Shown: positions 22,185-33,726 of the stretch, one piece after another
How the letters are laid out: the number at the start of each line of letters is the position of its first letter
How positions within the stretch are numbered: position 1 is the stretch's first letter
Assembly: GCA_009667805.1 (NCBI GenBank)
Contig: CM019063.1
Location: 407,842,959-407,906,958, forward strand
Length of the DNA: 64,000 bases
Direction: 5' to 3'
Source of the DNA: Leptobrachium leishanense
Lineage: Eukaryota; Chordata; Amphibia; Anura; Megophryidae
The notes under the pieces: generated by a model
Told to the model about the DNA's origin: nothing
Databases searched by the model: none
The model's input: the letters and a program-made list of their open reading frames with translations, nothing else
Position numbers and translations under genes: made by a program

Positions 22185-22685
22185 ACCGAGGACGTACCAT
22201 GTACGTCATTGCAGCGGGTCTCTCTTAGACCCGCTGACGTACATGGTACGTCCTGCCGTTTTTGAGCTGCTGGAAGCGATCGGATCGCTTCCAGCAGCTC
22301 AAACGCCATTGCAGGATGCCTGGGAGTCCAGGCATCCGTGCAATGGCCGTTAGAAGTGCCGGGGCACCATGTGATCGCTCCCCGGAGCGATCTACATCCG
22401 GTTGCACCGGAGAGGTGCCCGGCACTTCTACAGAGCGCTGGAAGCGATCGGATCGCTTCCAGCTGCTCTGAGCATATTACAAGGATGCCTCGACATCGAG
22501 GCATCCTTGTAATATACTTACCTGCCGCCGGTCCGTCCGTGATCGCTCCCCCCGAGCGATCACTTCCGGTAGCGGCAGGAAGTACTGAGTGCCACGAGGT
22601 ATCGTGGCACTCAGTACAAAAACGATCACATCAGTGATCAGGTGCTCTGCTGGGTGCCTCGAGGGATCAAGGCACCCAGCAGAGT
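22185..22685. repeat. Array of about ten consecutive hairpins
   Basis: Back-to-back inverted repeats: for example ggacgtaccatgtacgtca (from about 22189) pairs perfectly with tgacgtacatggtacgtcc; gagctgctggaagcgatc is followed directly by ggatcgcttccagcagctc (22265-22301); a longer stem around gaagtgccgg carries internal smaller hairpins; tattacaaggatgcctc with gaggcatccttgtaata (about 22474-22516); gtactgagtgccacga with tcgtggcactcagtac; and tctgctgggtgcct with aggcacccagcaga. Two hairpins share the same gctggaagcgatcgg core. It is CpG-rich compared with its flanks. Confidence 0.88.
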
Positions 22686-22789
22686 AAAAAAAAGTGGAAA
22701 AAAAAGTTAAAAAAAAGTGTAAAAAAAAGTAAAATAAAAGTGTGTAAAAAAAGTGTAAAAAAAGAAAAATAAATAAAATAAACTGACAG

Positions 22790-23191
22790 TTAGGGGTAGG
22801 GTTAGGGTTAGGGTTAGGGTTAGGGTTAGGGTTAGGGGTAGGGTTAGGGTTAGGGGTAGGGTTAGGGTTAGGGTTAGGGGTAGGGGTAGGGTTAGGGGTA
22901 GGGTTAGGGTTAGGGGTAGGGTTAGGGTTAGGGGTAGGGTTAGGGGTAGGGTTAGGGTTAGGGGTAGGGTTAGGGTTAGGGTTAGGGTTAGGGGTAGGGT
23001 TAGGGTTAGGGGTAGGGTTAGGGTTAGGGGTAGGGTTAGGGTTAGGGGTAGGGTTAGGGTTAGGGGTAGGGTTAGGGGTAGGGTTAGGGTTAGGGGTAGG
23101 GTTAGGGTTAGGGGTAGGGTTAGGGTAGGGTTAGGGGTAGGGTTCTAAGGGCAGGGTCAGGGGTAGGGTTAGGGTTCTAAGGGCAGGGTCA
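22790..23191 (+). repeat. Telomere-like (TTAGGG)n array with TTAGGGGTAGGG variants
   Basis: From 22790 to about 23145 the plus strand is an unbroken run of ttaggg, ttagggg and taggg words, mostly in the order ttaggg-ttagggg-taggg (18 bp). It then degrades into ttctaagggcagggtc twice, up to 23191. TTAGGG is the vertebrate telomere repeat. The G-runs could form G-quadruplexes. Because the array is flanked by single-copy piggyBac sequence, it is internal and not a chromosome end. Confidence 0.93.
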
Positions 23192-23617
23192 TCTTGGGGC
23201 TGAGTGGGATGTTCCTAGCCTGCCTCATCAGAGAGGCAGGCTAGCAACATCCAATCAGAAGTTAGAAAAAATCAAAATAAAATTTCTAATTTGTCAGGTC
23301 AGGCCAATATTTTGTAAATATTGGCTCTGACCTCTGTGATTCTCCCTCCCTCTCCTCACTTGTGTTTTGGTGAGCGAGAGAGAGAGATCAGATTTGACAG
23401 GTTAGAGATTTTAGTGAGATTTAGTGAGATTAGAAAAATTGAGGCAGATTTAGAGAGATTTTAGGAGATTTAGAAGAATTGAGGCAGGTTTAGAGGGATT
23501 TAGAGAGATTTAGGTGTTTATTTGTATTTTCTTGTGAAACCCAACGGTTCTTCTAAGAACCAACAATCCGCTTATATATATATAATAATTATAAAATTTT
23601 ATAATCTATTATATATA

Positions 23618-24315
23618 ATGTCTGAGAGGGTGTACAGCGCCGAGGAGGCATATGCCATCCTGGCGTCAGAATCTGAGGCATCTGCGTCAGACTCAGACCC
23701 TCATTTCGACCCCGCTAACTGCTCAGAGGCGTCGCTAGATACATTATCTATGCTGGCTGATGTATCTAGTGATGTTTCTGATGCAGATCCTGGGTCACCA
23801 CCTGCCAGCAGGAGACGCACAGCTCCAGCTGAGGAGTGGGTAGTGCCTCATCGCCAGAGGCCAGATATCCCTCCTTTCACGGCAAATCCTGGCATCAATA
23901 TTGATGTTGCAGGATTTACCGCCACACAGTTTTTGCAGGTGTTTATGGGGGATGATTTGTTGGGCCACATCGTGGCCCAATCAAATCTGTATGCCCATCA
24001 GCATTGTGCTGCGAAGCCAGACTCCTACTTGGCAAGGCAGCAATGGACCCCGCTAGATGTGCCAGAATTTCTGAAATTCTGGGCACTTACTATGCTGAGG
24101 GCATCATAAAGAAGCCCTCAATTCGCTCCTGCTGGAGCAGTAGCCCCATCTGCTCTACCCCCATTTACCTCCAATCAATGTCACGTAGAAGGTATGAAAA
24201 CATTTTGCGTTTCATGCACTTCAGTGACAACAGCCTGTGCTCCCCTAGAGAGCATCCCCAGTTTGACAGGCACCAGACTTTTACATTTTATTCGTACATT
24301 TTTATGTTCTACAAT
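23618..24315 (+). pseudogene. piggyBac transposase, N-terminal part only
   Basis: Starts MSERVYSAEEAYAILASE with an acidic, serine-rich N-terminal region, then PPFTANPGINIDVAGF (about 23870), FLQVFMGDDLLGHIVAQSN, WTPLDVPEFLKFWAL, and after a shift GIIKKPSIRSCWSSSPI, MSRRRYENILRFMHFSDN, ending HPQFDR near 24272. These are the conserved blocks that precede the catalytic core in piggyBac transposases (for example PFTG.PGI, and MSR.RF..I.R.LHF.DN). The shift is at about 24090. The aspartates of the catalytic domain and the C-terminal zinc-binding domain are absent: sequence homologous to the tandem repeats begins at about 24330. Not functional as it stands. Confidence 0.88.
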
Positions 24316-24319
24316 TGGT

Positions 24320-26340
24320 GCTGTATTTTGCCAAAATCTTTGCACACCTATGCATGGGGGGCATGGGTGTACTCAGGAGATCTTGCAGAAAACAACCTGG
24401 AGAGTTTTCATGCAGTAACAAACAACAGTGTCTGCTAAGGCTAGGGTCAGACGAGCGTGATTTCTACGGACTGTACGTCCGTGCAGTACGGACATCGTCA
24501 GTACGGAAGACGCAGTAGTGGTCACACAGTCCGTTTTTTCACTGACATTTATTTTTTGACAGATGTAGGAGGGACAATAAATTCAATTGCAAAACCATTT
24601 TGTCCGTGAAAAATGCAGGACGTATAAATGCAGTCCGTCTGACCACGTTCCATCACTCACACACAAAGCTATGCAGACGTTGCGGACGCAGCGCACTTTG
24701 TGGCCGTCTTCTAGCGGTTCTACGTTCTTGCCTGCCTTGCGTCCGTGGCCGCGGCCGTTGTGCGTCCGCAGTTCAGTGCGGACGTACTTCGTGTGTCGGG
24801 CTCCATTGGACTTTATGTCATGCTATCACGGACGTACTTTTAGGCGCGATCACGGACGTGAACACTACGCTCGTCTGACCCTAGCCTAAATCACAGTCCA
24901 AAACTACTGTGGGCGTAAAAATCTGAAATTTGAAAAATTACCGCCACACACCTTGTTGCCAAATGTTTTGGGCTAAAACCGTTGCATCCATGGCATCAAA
25001 GCACTCCATATGCAATACCTTGGGGTGTCAACATAACAAATATAAACAATTTTCTGGCAATAATTCAAACTGGGGTATGCGGTAGACCCAAAACCAAAGA
25101 TAGGCCTAGCTGAAGAAATAATCTCAATTTCAACTCTAATGACAAAGTCATAAAAATTGTATTTGAACCTTCCCAAAATCCTGGCAAACCTAGGCATGGG
25201 GGGCATGGGTGTACTCAGGAGATCTTGCAGAAAACAACCTGGAGAGTTTTCATGCAGTAACAAACAACAGTGTCTGCTAAATCACAGTCCAAAACTACTG
25301 TGGGCGTAAAAATCTGAAAATTGAAAAATTACCGCCACACACCTTGTTGCCAAATGTTTTGGGCTAAAACCGTTGCATCCATGGCATCAAAGCACTCCAT
25401 ATGCAATACCTTGGGGTGTCAACATAACAAATATAAACAATTTTCTGGCAATAATTCAAACTGGGGTATGCGGTAGACCCAAAACCAAAGATAGGCCTAG
25501 CTGAAGAAATAATCTCAATTTCAACTCTAATGACAAAGTCATAAAAATTGTATTTGAACCTTCCCAAAATCCTGGCAAACCTAGGCATGGGGGGCATGGG
25601 TGTACTCAGGAGATCTTGCAGAAAACAACCTGGAGAGTTTTCATGCAGTAACAAACAACAGTGTCTGCTAAATCACAGTCCAAAACTACTGTGGGCGTAA
25701 AAATCTGAAAATTGAAAAATTACCGCCACACACCTTGTTGCCAAATGTTTTGGGCTAAAACCGTTGCATCCATGGCATCAAAGCACTCCATATGCAATAC
25801 CTTGGGGTGTCAACATAACAAATATAAACAATTTTCTGGCAATAATTCAAACTGGGGTATGCGGTAGACCCAAAACCAAAGATAGGCCTAGCTGAAGAAA
25901 TAATCTCAATTTCAACTCTAATGACAAAGTCATAAAAATTGTATTTGAACCTTCCCAAAATCCTGGCAAACCTAGGCATGGGGGGCATGGGTGTACTCAG
26001 GAGACCTTGCAGAAAACAACCTGGAGAGTTTTCATGCAGTAAAAAACAACAGTGTCTCCTAAATCACAGTCCAAAACTGATGTGGGTGTGAAAATGAAAA
26101 ATGACCACCAAACAGTATCTAATTTGTTTGGAGCAAACGGATGCATCCATAGCATAAAAACACTCCATTTACAATACTTTGGGGTGTTAGCTTACCAAAT
26201 ATATGCACGTTCATAAAAACTGGGGTATGTAAAAAGGCCCCTAAAAAGAAGATAAGCAAAGAAGATACTGTATGTCAAATTAGAAAATTGACAAGCACAT
26301 GTCAAAGATTGGCGTAGCACCCCAAAAACAACAGAACAAA
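24320..26340 (+). repeat. Tandem repeat, 391-bp units
   Basis: Counting from the word gcatggggggcatgggtgta, units start at about 24352, 25193, 25584 and 25975. The first is enlarged by the 448-bp MITE and is otherwise about 390 bp. The three middle units are nearly identical. The fourth (25975-26347) is diverged and leads into the 382-bp series. Each unit has tcaactctaatgacaaagtc and ccaaatgttttgggc. The minus-strand open frame of 96 codons that recurs in each unit reflects the repeat and not a gene family. Confidence 0.92.
24439..24886. mobile_element. MITE with 3-bp TAA duplication (PIF/Harbinger-like)
   Basis: 448 bp with inverted ends GGCTAGGGTCAGACGAGCG and CGCTCGTCTGACCCTAGCC, flanked by TAA (24436-24438 and 24887-24889). 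It splits a tandem-repeat unit at gtgtctgctaa|atcacag; the neighbouring units near 25280 and 25671 show the uninterrupted site. The interior is rich in ccgt, acgg and gtccg words and has further inverted repeats. TWA duplications and GG-starting ends suit PIF/Harbinger, but no transposase is present. Confidence 0.88.
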
Positions 26341-26347
26341 TCTATAT

Positions 26348-29300
26348 ATGGGTGGTATCAATTTACTCAGAAGATGTTGCTGAACATATTTTGGGGTGTT
26401 TTTTGGCAGTAACCCATAACTGGATTTGACAATTCATGCCTAAAGTACAATGTGTGTGAAAAATAAACAAAAAGTGACTACCTGAAAGATTGAAGATTGA
26501 AGCGTAGTGCATGGAAAGTGTTAAAATACAACTCTTTGAAGCACCCTAGGGTGTGCCCTTTCTAAAAATATATGGTTTGATGGGGGTAAATTACTTTGGC
26601 CGGCTTCAAAAATGTCCCAAATAGGACATGGGTGCATGATGACGAAATGTGAAAATTCCAAGTTGGAAAACTGAAATGCGCACACCCCCCAAATAAGGCC
26701 TTTTAGCCCCCAAATGACCCGACATACCTATACATGGGTGGTATCAATTTACTCAGAAGATGTTGCTGAACATATTTTGGGGTGTTTTTTGGCAGTAACC
26801 CATAACTGGATTTGACAATTCATGCCTAAAGTACAATGTGTGTGAAAAAATAACACAAAAAGTGACTACCTGAAAGTTTGAAAGAGCTAGTGCATGGAAA
26901 GTGTTAAAATACAACTCTTTGAAGCACCCTAGGGTGTGCCCTTTCTAAAAATATATGGTTTGATGGGGGTAAATTACTTTGGCCGGCTTCAAAAATGTCC
27001 CAAATAGGACATGGGTGCATGATGACGAAATGTGAAAATTCCAAGTTGGAAAACTGAAATGCGCACCCCCCAAATAAGGCCTTTTAGCCCCCAAATGACC
27101 CGACATACCTATACATGGGTGGTATCAATTTACTCAGAAGATGTTGCTGAACATATTTTGGGGTGTTTTTTGGCAGTAACCCATAACTGGATTTGACAAT
27201 TCATGCCTAAAGTACAATGTGTGTGAAAAAATAACACAAAAAGTGACTACCTGAAAGTTTGACAAAGAGCTAGTGCATGGAAAGTGTTAAAATACAACTC
27301 TTTGAAGCACCCTAGGGTGTGCCCTTTCTAAAAATATATGGTTTGATGGGGGTAAATTACTTTGGCCGGCTTCAAAAATGTCCCAAATAGGACATGGGTG
27401 CATGATGACGAAATGTGAAAATTCCAAGTTGGAAAACTGAAATGCGCACCCCCCAAATAAGGCCTTTTAGCCCCCAAATGACCCGACATACCTATACATG
27501 GGGGGTATCAATTTACTCAGAAGATGTTGCTGAACATATTTTGGGGTGTTTTTTGGCAGTAACCCATAACTGGATTTGACAATTCATGCCTAAAGTACAA
27601 TGTGTGTGAAAAAATAACACAAAAAGTGACTACCTGAAAGATTGACAAAGAGCTAGTGCATGGAAAGTGTTAAAATACAACTCTTTGAAGCACCCTAGGG
27701 TGTGCCCTTTCTAAAAATATATGGTTTGATGGGGGTAAATTACTTTGGCCGGCTTCAAAAATGTCCCAAATAGGACATGGGTGCATGATGACGAAATGTG
27801 AAAATTCCAAGTTGGAAAACTGAAATGCGCACCCCCCAAATAAGGCCTTTTAGCCCCCAAATGACCCGACATACCTATACATGGGTGGTATCAATTTACT
27901 CAGAAGATGTTGCTGAACATATTTTGGGGTTTTGGCAGTAACCCATAACTGGATTTGACAATTCATGCCTAAAGTACAATGTGTGTGAAAAAATAACACA
28001 AAAAGTGACTACCTGAAAGATTGACAAAGAGCTAGTGCATGGAAAGTGTTAAAATACAACTCTTTGAAGCACCCTAGGGTGTGCCCTTTCTAAAAATATA
28101 TGGTTTGATGGGGGTAAATTACTTTGGCCGGCTTCAAAAATGTCCCAAATAGGACATGGGTGCATGATGACGAAATGTGAAAATTCCAAGTTGGAAAACT
28201 GAAATGCGCACCCCCCAAATAAGGCCTTTTAGCCCCCAAATGACCCGACATACCTATACATGGGTGGTATCAATTTACTCAGAAGATGTTGCTGAACATA
28301 TTTTGGGGTGTGTTTTTGGCAGTAACCCATAACTGGATTTGACAATTCATGCCTAAAGTACAATGTGTGTGAAAAAATAACACAAAAAGTGACTACCTGA
28401 AAGATTGACAAAGAGCTAGTGCATGGAAAGTGTTAAAATACAACTCTTTGAAGCACCCTAGGGTGTGCCCTTTCTAAAAATATATGGTTTGATGGGGGTA
28501 AATTACTTTGGCCGGCTTCAAAAATGTCCCAAATAGGACATGGGTGCATGATGACGAAATGTGAAAATTCCAAGTTGGAAAACTGAAATGCGCACCCCCC
28601 AAATAAGGCCTTTTAGCCCCCAAATGACCCGACATACCTATACATGGGTGGTATCAATTTACTCAGAAGATGTTGCTGAACATATTTTGGGGTGTTTTTT
28701 GGCAGTAACCCATAACTGGATTTGACAATTCATGCCTAAAGTACAATGTGTGTGAAAAAATAACACAAAAAGTGACTACCTGAAAGATTGACAAAGAGCT
28801 AGTGCATGGAAAGTGTTAAAATACAACTCTTTGAAGCACCCTAGGGTGTGCCCTTTCTAAAAATATATGGTTTGATGGGGGTAAATTACTTTGGCCGGCT
28901 TCAAAAATGTCCCAAATAGGACATGGGTGCATGATGACGAAATGTGAAAATTCCAAGTTGGAAAACTGAAATGCGCACCCCCCAAATAAGGCCTTTTAGC
29001 CCCCAAATGACCCGACATACCTATACATGGGTGGTATCAATTTACTCAGAAGATGTTGCTGAACATAGTTTGGGGTGTTTTTTGGCAGTAACCCATAACT
29101 GGATTTGACAATTCATGCCTAAAGTACAATGTGTGTGAAAAAATAACACAAAAAGTGACTACCTGAAAGATTGACAAAGAGCTAGTGCATGGAAAGTGTT
29201 AAAATACAACTCTTTGAAGCACCCTAGGGTGTGCCCTTTCTAAAAATATATGGTTTGATGGGGGTAAATTACTTTGGCCGGCTTCAAAAATGTCCCAAAT

Positions 29301-29480
29301 AGGACATGGGTGCATGATGACGAAATGTGAAAATTCCAAGTTGGAAAACTGAAATGCGCACCCCCCAAATAAGGCCTTTTAGCCCCCAAATGACCCGACA
29401 TACCTATACTTGGGTGGTATCAATTTACTCAGAAGATGTTGCTGAACATATTTTGGGGTGCTTTTTGGCAGTAAACCTTA
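26348..29480 (+). repeat. Tandem repeat, about 382-bp units, eight copies
   Basis: The word atgggtggtatcaatttact recurs at about 26348, 26734, 27115, 27498, 27881, 28260, 28644, 29026 and 29409, a spacing of 379-386 bp. Units are nearly identical apart from small indels. They align with the 391-bp units across tttactcagaagatgttgct / gtactcaggagatcttgca and the following gcagtaac...gtgtgtgaaaa parts, so both series come from one ancestral unit. Confidence 0.92.
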
Positions 29481-30148
29481 AAGTTCACAGTACATGTATT
29501 CTTAAATTGCGTTCAAAAAAAAAAAAATCACCAAATTTTTTTTTTTCTCAAACTTTGGCATAGATTTGTGGTAAAATGGTTTGCATGGAAAGAGTCAAAA
29601 TACCCCAAGTTTAATACCTTGATTTGTGTACTTTAAAAAAATATGTATATGTGGAGGGTTATTCAGGAATTAGTGACAGATATCAGTGTTACAATGTCAC
29701 TATCACTAGTTTTGAAAATAAACTCTTTGGAAATGGCAAAGTGCTACTTGCACTTATTGTTGCATAAAATAAGGAAAAAAGCGAGGAATATGTAAACATT
29801 GGGTATTGCTAAACTGAGTACTAAATTTAGAAACTACTAAGGAATAAATTTTTTTTGACGGTTGTTGATACATAAGAAATTTTGGGGGTCAAAGTTCGAA
29901 AAAGTGGTGTTTTTTCAATTTTTGTGTCATATTTCACAATATTTTTTATAGTAAATTATATGAAATGATGAAAAAAATGGTATCTTTATAAAGTCCATTT
30001 AGTGACGAGAAAAACAGTGTAAAATATGTGTGGGTTACATAAACGAGTAAGAGGAAAATTTGACGTAAACACTAAGAGCGCAGAAACATAAAAACAGCTG
30101 CGGTCACGAACGGACGGATTTGTGTAAAACCGCCCGGTCACTAAGGGG
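29481..30148 (+). other. Right end region of the piggyBac-type element
   Basis: AT-rich noncoding sequence ending in cgaacggacggatttgtgt and the terminal CGGTCACTAAGGGG. No open frame resembling the missing transposase C-terminus is seen. Confidence 0.7.
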
Positions 30149-30152
30149 TTAA

Positions 30153-31949
30153 AATTAAAAGTATGAAATAGTTTTTCCTCGCCCGTCTCCGTTTCTCAAT
30201 TTGCCATTTAATAATGAGTTGGGGCTTCTTCAAAAGACACATTGATCTTTCAGTAAGCCATTTGTCTCTTCAGATTGTCCCTCCTAAAATCCTTCTATAT
30301 TGATTTGTGCACTTGGCTATTTTCAGTACAGTGTTGCTTTACTGTTATCACCCAGTATCGTGTCAGAGAATACATTCTCACTTTAGAAATAACCCTTTCG
30401 CTGGTGTCACATTATATGATTGTTTGCAAGCTTTGAACATTGAACACTTCTTCACCCACTTCATTCATATCAGAAATTTTAATCTATATCTAACAACACC
30501 ACATTTTCTCCATTTTCAGCTTGAGTCATATATATTGTTGGTAAGTTGGATTTCACGTATGGTGACTCAAATAATCAAAACCAGTAACTAGCACAAATTG
30601 TTATATAGAACCAAGATAAGCAAGCATATCAAGAAAAAAAATCATAGGGTACATCCAAGCTATTACGTATATATAATAGCCAAAATAATTTTTAAGAGCT
30701 GTTTATCCCGTTTGGATTTCTAAATCCTGACCTGATCACTTTTAAACTTTGTTTCATTATGTAGTCTCTATGACATAATAGTCATACTCATAATCCATAC
30801 TTTTCATCCAATCAGTGAAATACAATAAACCTCATTAGGAGATTGAGGTGCAAGCAGATAAAAATCTTCAAATTCGAGTAAGGAAGAAATCCTGTACATT
30901 TTGCAACAGGAGTCTTCTATATAAAAGAAGGAGCAAGCTACTGGACTACACCAAATTCAAAATGGCTAACAAATACACAGGCAAACCAATCTTGAACCTG
31001 GAAAAAATATTTTACTATCATAAATTTAGAATGTTTCTGTGATCTAGATTACTCATCAAACTTGAAGTGAACCTACTATCATGCGCTACTTATAAGTTAC
31101 CCTTTTTTGCTAACACAGTGTATACGAAATTTCTCAGTACTTCCCTATCAAAGATTCACTAAAAGTCAGTTCTGGTGGCTTGCTAACAAATTGAGTGACA
31201 GCTCTGAGGGGAGTAGCCATCTTTCTCCCCTTACTATGGGCAGTCAATTGACTGCCGACATGCTTACTAGTTAGTCAGTGCCTTGACAACACCACAGAAG
31301 GCCAATCAGGCATTTCTATGCAGTGATCGTCGTTTTCTGATACAAACTGAAGAAGACAATAACAGTGCCCAGTGCTGGAGTTGAGTAAGGATGATTAGTG
31401 AAATCTAATCAAGGGATGCCATAGTGCATTGATATTTCTGACCAAAGCGATATACACTTTGCAATAAATGTTCACAATACCCAAACCCATTTGTAAGCTC
31501 TTAAAACTTGTGTGAAATTTTATTTTAAAAGCATTGTAAAAAAGATAAAAAAAATCTAGTCTGAGAAACTGAATAAAAATACTGTACAATGGGAAGTGAA
31601 CAATATACAAAAAATCATTTGCATTTTTATAGTTATTTCATAAAAACCGCCAACTCTGACACCAGCCAACAAAAATATGCCCTAACCGAGGGCAGGGGCA
31701 AACTCTTTTAAAGTAATTAAGATTTCCAAAAGGGATACATTTTTAACAATTTATGGAACATTTTAGCTTTACTGCTATCAACCAGAATGAATACAAAACA
31801 TTCCACTTCTAATTTTCTTAAAAAGCTCTCACCAACCTTTGCACAGAAAAAGGGCTTGAAAACTTAAGGACACTGTGCAATTGCTGCGAAGACTGTTTAG
31901 ACAGGTTTACAAAATTATTTAAAGAGCAACAAATAAACAATTATTAACT
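30153..31949. other. No feature recognised
   Basis: AT-rich sequence. Several short open frames are present but none contains a recognised domain or splice-supported exon. Confidence 0.5.
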
Positions 31950-31954
31950 TATTG

Positions 31955-32580
31955 CTGAGTGTGTGAAAGCATCCTGGCTGTGTGTTTCCCTGTGTGAAAA
32001 GGAAATGAGTTCAGGTAAGTGTTAGGCATCAGAGGCCTTTGAAATGGGGGGGGGCACAGGTTAAAAAAAGCGGGATTTTTAGAAAATAAAATCAGCCAAA
32101 AATTAAGAAATGCAGATACAAAATACAATTGCGAGGATAGCATATTGTGGAGTGCGCTGGTGGCCATCATGTTGAAAACTGGATACCTGGAGTGTTCTTA
32201 AGATGCTTGCTGCAGGGAGATCAGTGTGTGAATGGATCCTGGCTGTGTGTTTCCCTGGAGTGTTCTTAAGATGCTTGCTGCAGGGAGATCAGTGTGTGAA
32301 TGGATCCTGGCTGTGTGTTTCCCTGGAGTGTTCTTAAGATGCTTGCTGCAGGGAGAACAGTGTGTGAATGGATCCTGGCTGTGTATTTCCCTGGAGTGTT
32401 CTTAAGATGCTTGCTGCAGGGAGATCAGTGTGAGAATGGATCCTGGCTGTGTGTTTCCCTGGAGTGTTCTTAGGATGCTTGCTGCAGGGAGCAGTGTGTG
32501 AATGGATCCTGGGTGTGTGTTTCCCTGGAGTGTTCTTAAGATGCTTGCTGCAGGGAGATCAGTGTGTGAATGCATCCTTT
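31955..32580. repeat. 68-bp minisatellite, six full copies plus outliers
   Basis: Units begin ggagtgttcttaagatgc at about 32191, 32258, 32326, 32394, 32462 and 32528 and contain ttgctgcagggagatcagtg and atcctggctgtgtgtttcc. A lone related segment occurs upstream at about 31958-32000 (catcctggctgtgtgtttcc), so the array may have been broken by an intervening sequence. Confidence 0.9.
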
Positions 32581-32824
32581 GTGATGATAATTAAGATCTT
32601 AAAGTTATGTCGAGCCGAGATCAATTTGTCCTAAATATATTCTATTTACAAATGTATCATGATTCTATTTAAATTGTTTTTAAACTTTCTTAGCTGAATA
32701 TGTGGTGTTTTTCTTTTTTTACAACATACAGTAGCTGTCTGAATTCTATCCCTCTGCAAGGTGAACTCAGTCTTTTCCTCTTCCTCCTCATCCTTCTCAG
32801 CATGGCACACAACACAACACAACG

Positions 32825-33726
32825 GGGTTATTCACTAACCACTGAATTTGTCAAATTTCACCGAACTGAGAATTTCACCAATTGGTGCAATTTCGGGGCA
32901 GTTCGTCTATTCACAAAGCCATTAATTCGCCAAATACAGTCGAAATGACGGCAAAATACGGTGCGGTTCGCCACAGTTCACCGGTCTTCAGTGGCACCAA
33001 AATTGTCCCATAGAGAAGTAATGGTTCATCTAGTCAGAGAACGCCGTACTGCACCGAAATGTTTGCGAAATTCCAAGATTTTCAGTGATTTCGTTCAACA
33101 AGTTTAAACAGGCGCATCCCACAGGATTCAATGTAAAAGCATAGCATCTTTTTTGTAAAAATAAAAAAAACTTAAAGACTGTTTATTCTTTTCATTTTCA
33201 GCATATACCTTTTTTATATTTTTATTTTTTAGAAGACCTTTTTGTATTTTTTAGACAAAATTTTTGTTTCCCAATTTTTTAAAAAAGCCGTATTTTTAAA
33301 ATTCTGTAACAGACCATTTTATAAATTTTATTAAATAGACCATTTTTATTATTTAGACACATTTATATGCATTTTTATGGGGTAAGAAATAAATTATTAC
33401 AGACTCCTTGTTGTGGTAAAATTGATTTTAATCCACAGTGAGCAGCAAGAGTCAACGTTTCGACACAATGGTCTTTGTCAAGTCTGGTCTTTGTCAAGTC
33501 ATGCCATTTTGGCGATGTTTCGGCACTTATCAGTGCAGTTCGGCGGTTTTCGATTGATGTCTGATAGCTGCCTTGGTGATTCCAATTTTGGCAAAATATG
33601 GTGACCATTCACTAAATAGGGAATTCACTGTATTTTTGGTGAAATGGAATTGCCGTATGGCGTAAGTATAACGAAAATCAAAGCACTGAGATTGAGTTCA
33701 ATTTTGGTGCTTTGTGAATAGACCCT
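32825..33726. mobile_element. MITE with GGGTTATTCACTAA-type ends
   Basis: Starts gggttattcactaacc and ends ggtgctttgtgaatagaccc, imperfect inverted ends of the same type as 34374-35391. The interior includes sequence such as aattgccgtatggcg and many tttcgg words shared in style with the related copies. A PLE 3' fragment (33385-33505) lies inside. A clear target duplication was not found. Confidence 0.6.
33385..33505 (-). mobile_element. PLE 3'-terminal fragment, minus strand
   Basis: Reading the minus strand: cttgacaaagaccattgtgt then cgaaacgttgactcttgctg, followed by a short tail rich in AATTTT and ending near 33385. The stem plus GAAACGTT resembles the hammerhead-like motif at 6596-6634 and the fragment at 60488. 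A 16-18-bp direct repeat (gtctttgtcaagtctg, gtctttgtcaagtcat) lies at about 33471-33503. Confidence 0.55.

Larger units (their letters stand above)
22175..30148 (+). mobile_element. piggyBac-type composite element, about 8 kb
   Basis: Bounded by TTAA at 22171-22174 and 30149-30152. Left end CCCCTTAAGGACCG and right end CGGTCACTAAGGGG are inverted. Inside are, in order: a chain of about ten hairpins (22185-22685), an A-rich stretch, a telomere-like array (22790-23191), the 5' part of a piggyBac transposase (23618-about 24315), two series of tandem repeats (24320-29480) carrying a 448-bp MITE, and a unique AT-rich right end. The catalytic part of the transposase is missing, so the element is non-autonomous. 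The matching TTAA and inverted ends argue that all of this moved, or grew, as one unit. Confidence 0.85.

Noticed and set aside
22790..23191. A chromosome end or telomere junction
   Set aside because: Single-copy transposon sequence continues on both sides, and the array is inside TTAA-bounded ends.
24973..25988. A repeated 96-codon minus-strand open frame, three times in tandem
   Set aside because: It follows the 391-bp repeat period exactly and has no recognisable domain; the frame is a by-product of the repeat.
26348..29480. Regularly spaced repeats resembling a CRISPR array
   Set aside because: Units are about 382 bp and nearly identical along their whole length with no unique spacers; this is satellite-type DNA in a eukaryotic transposon.
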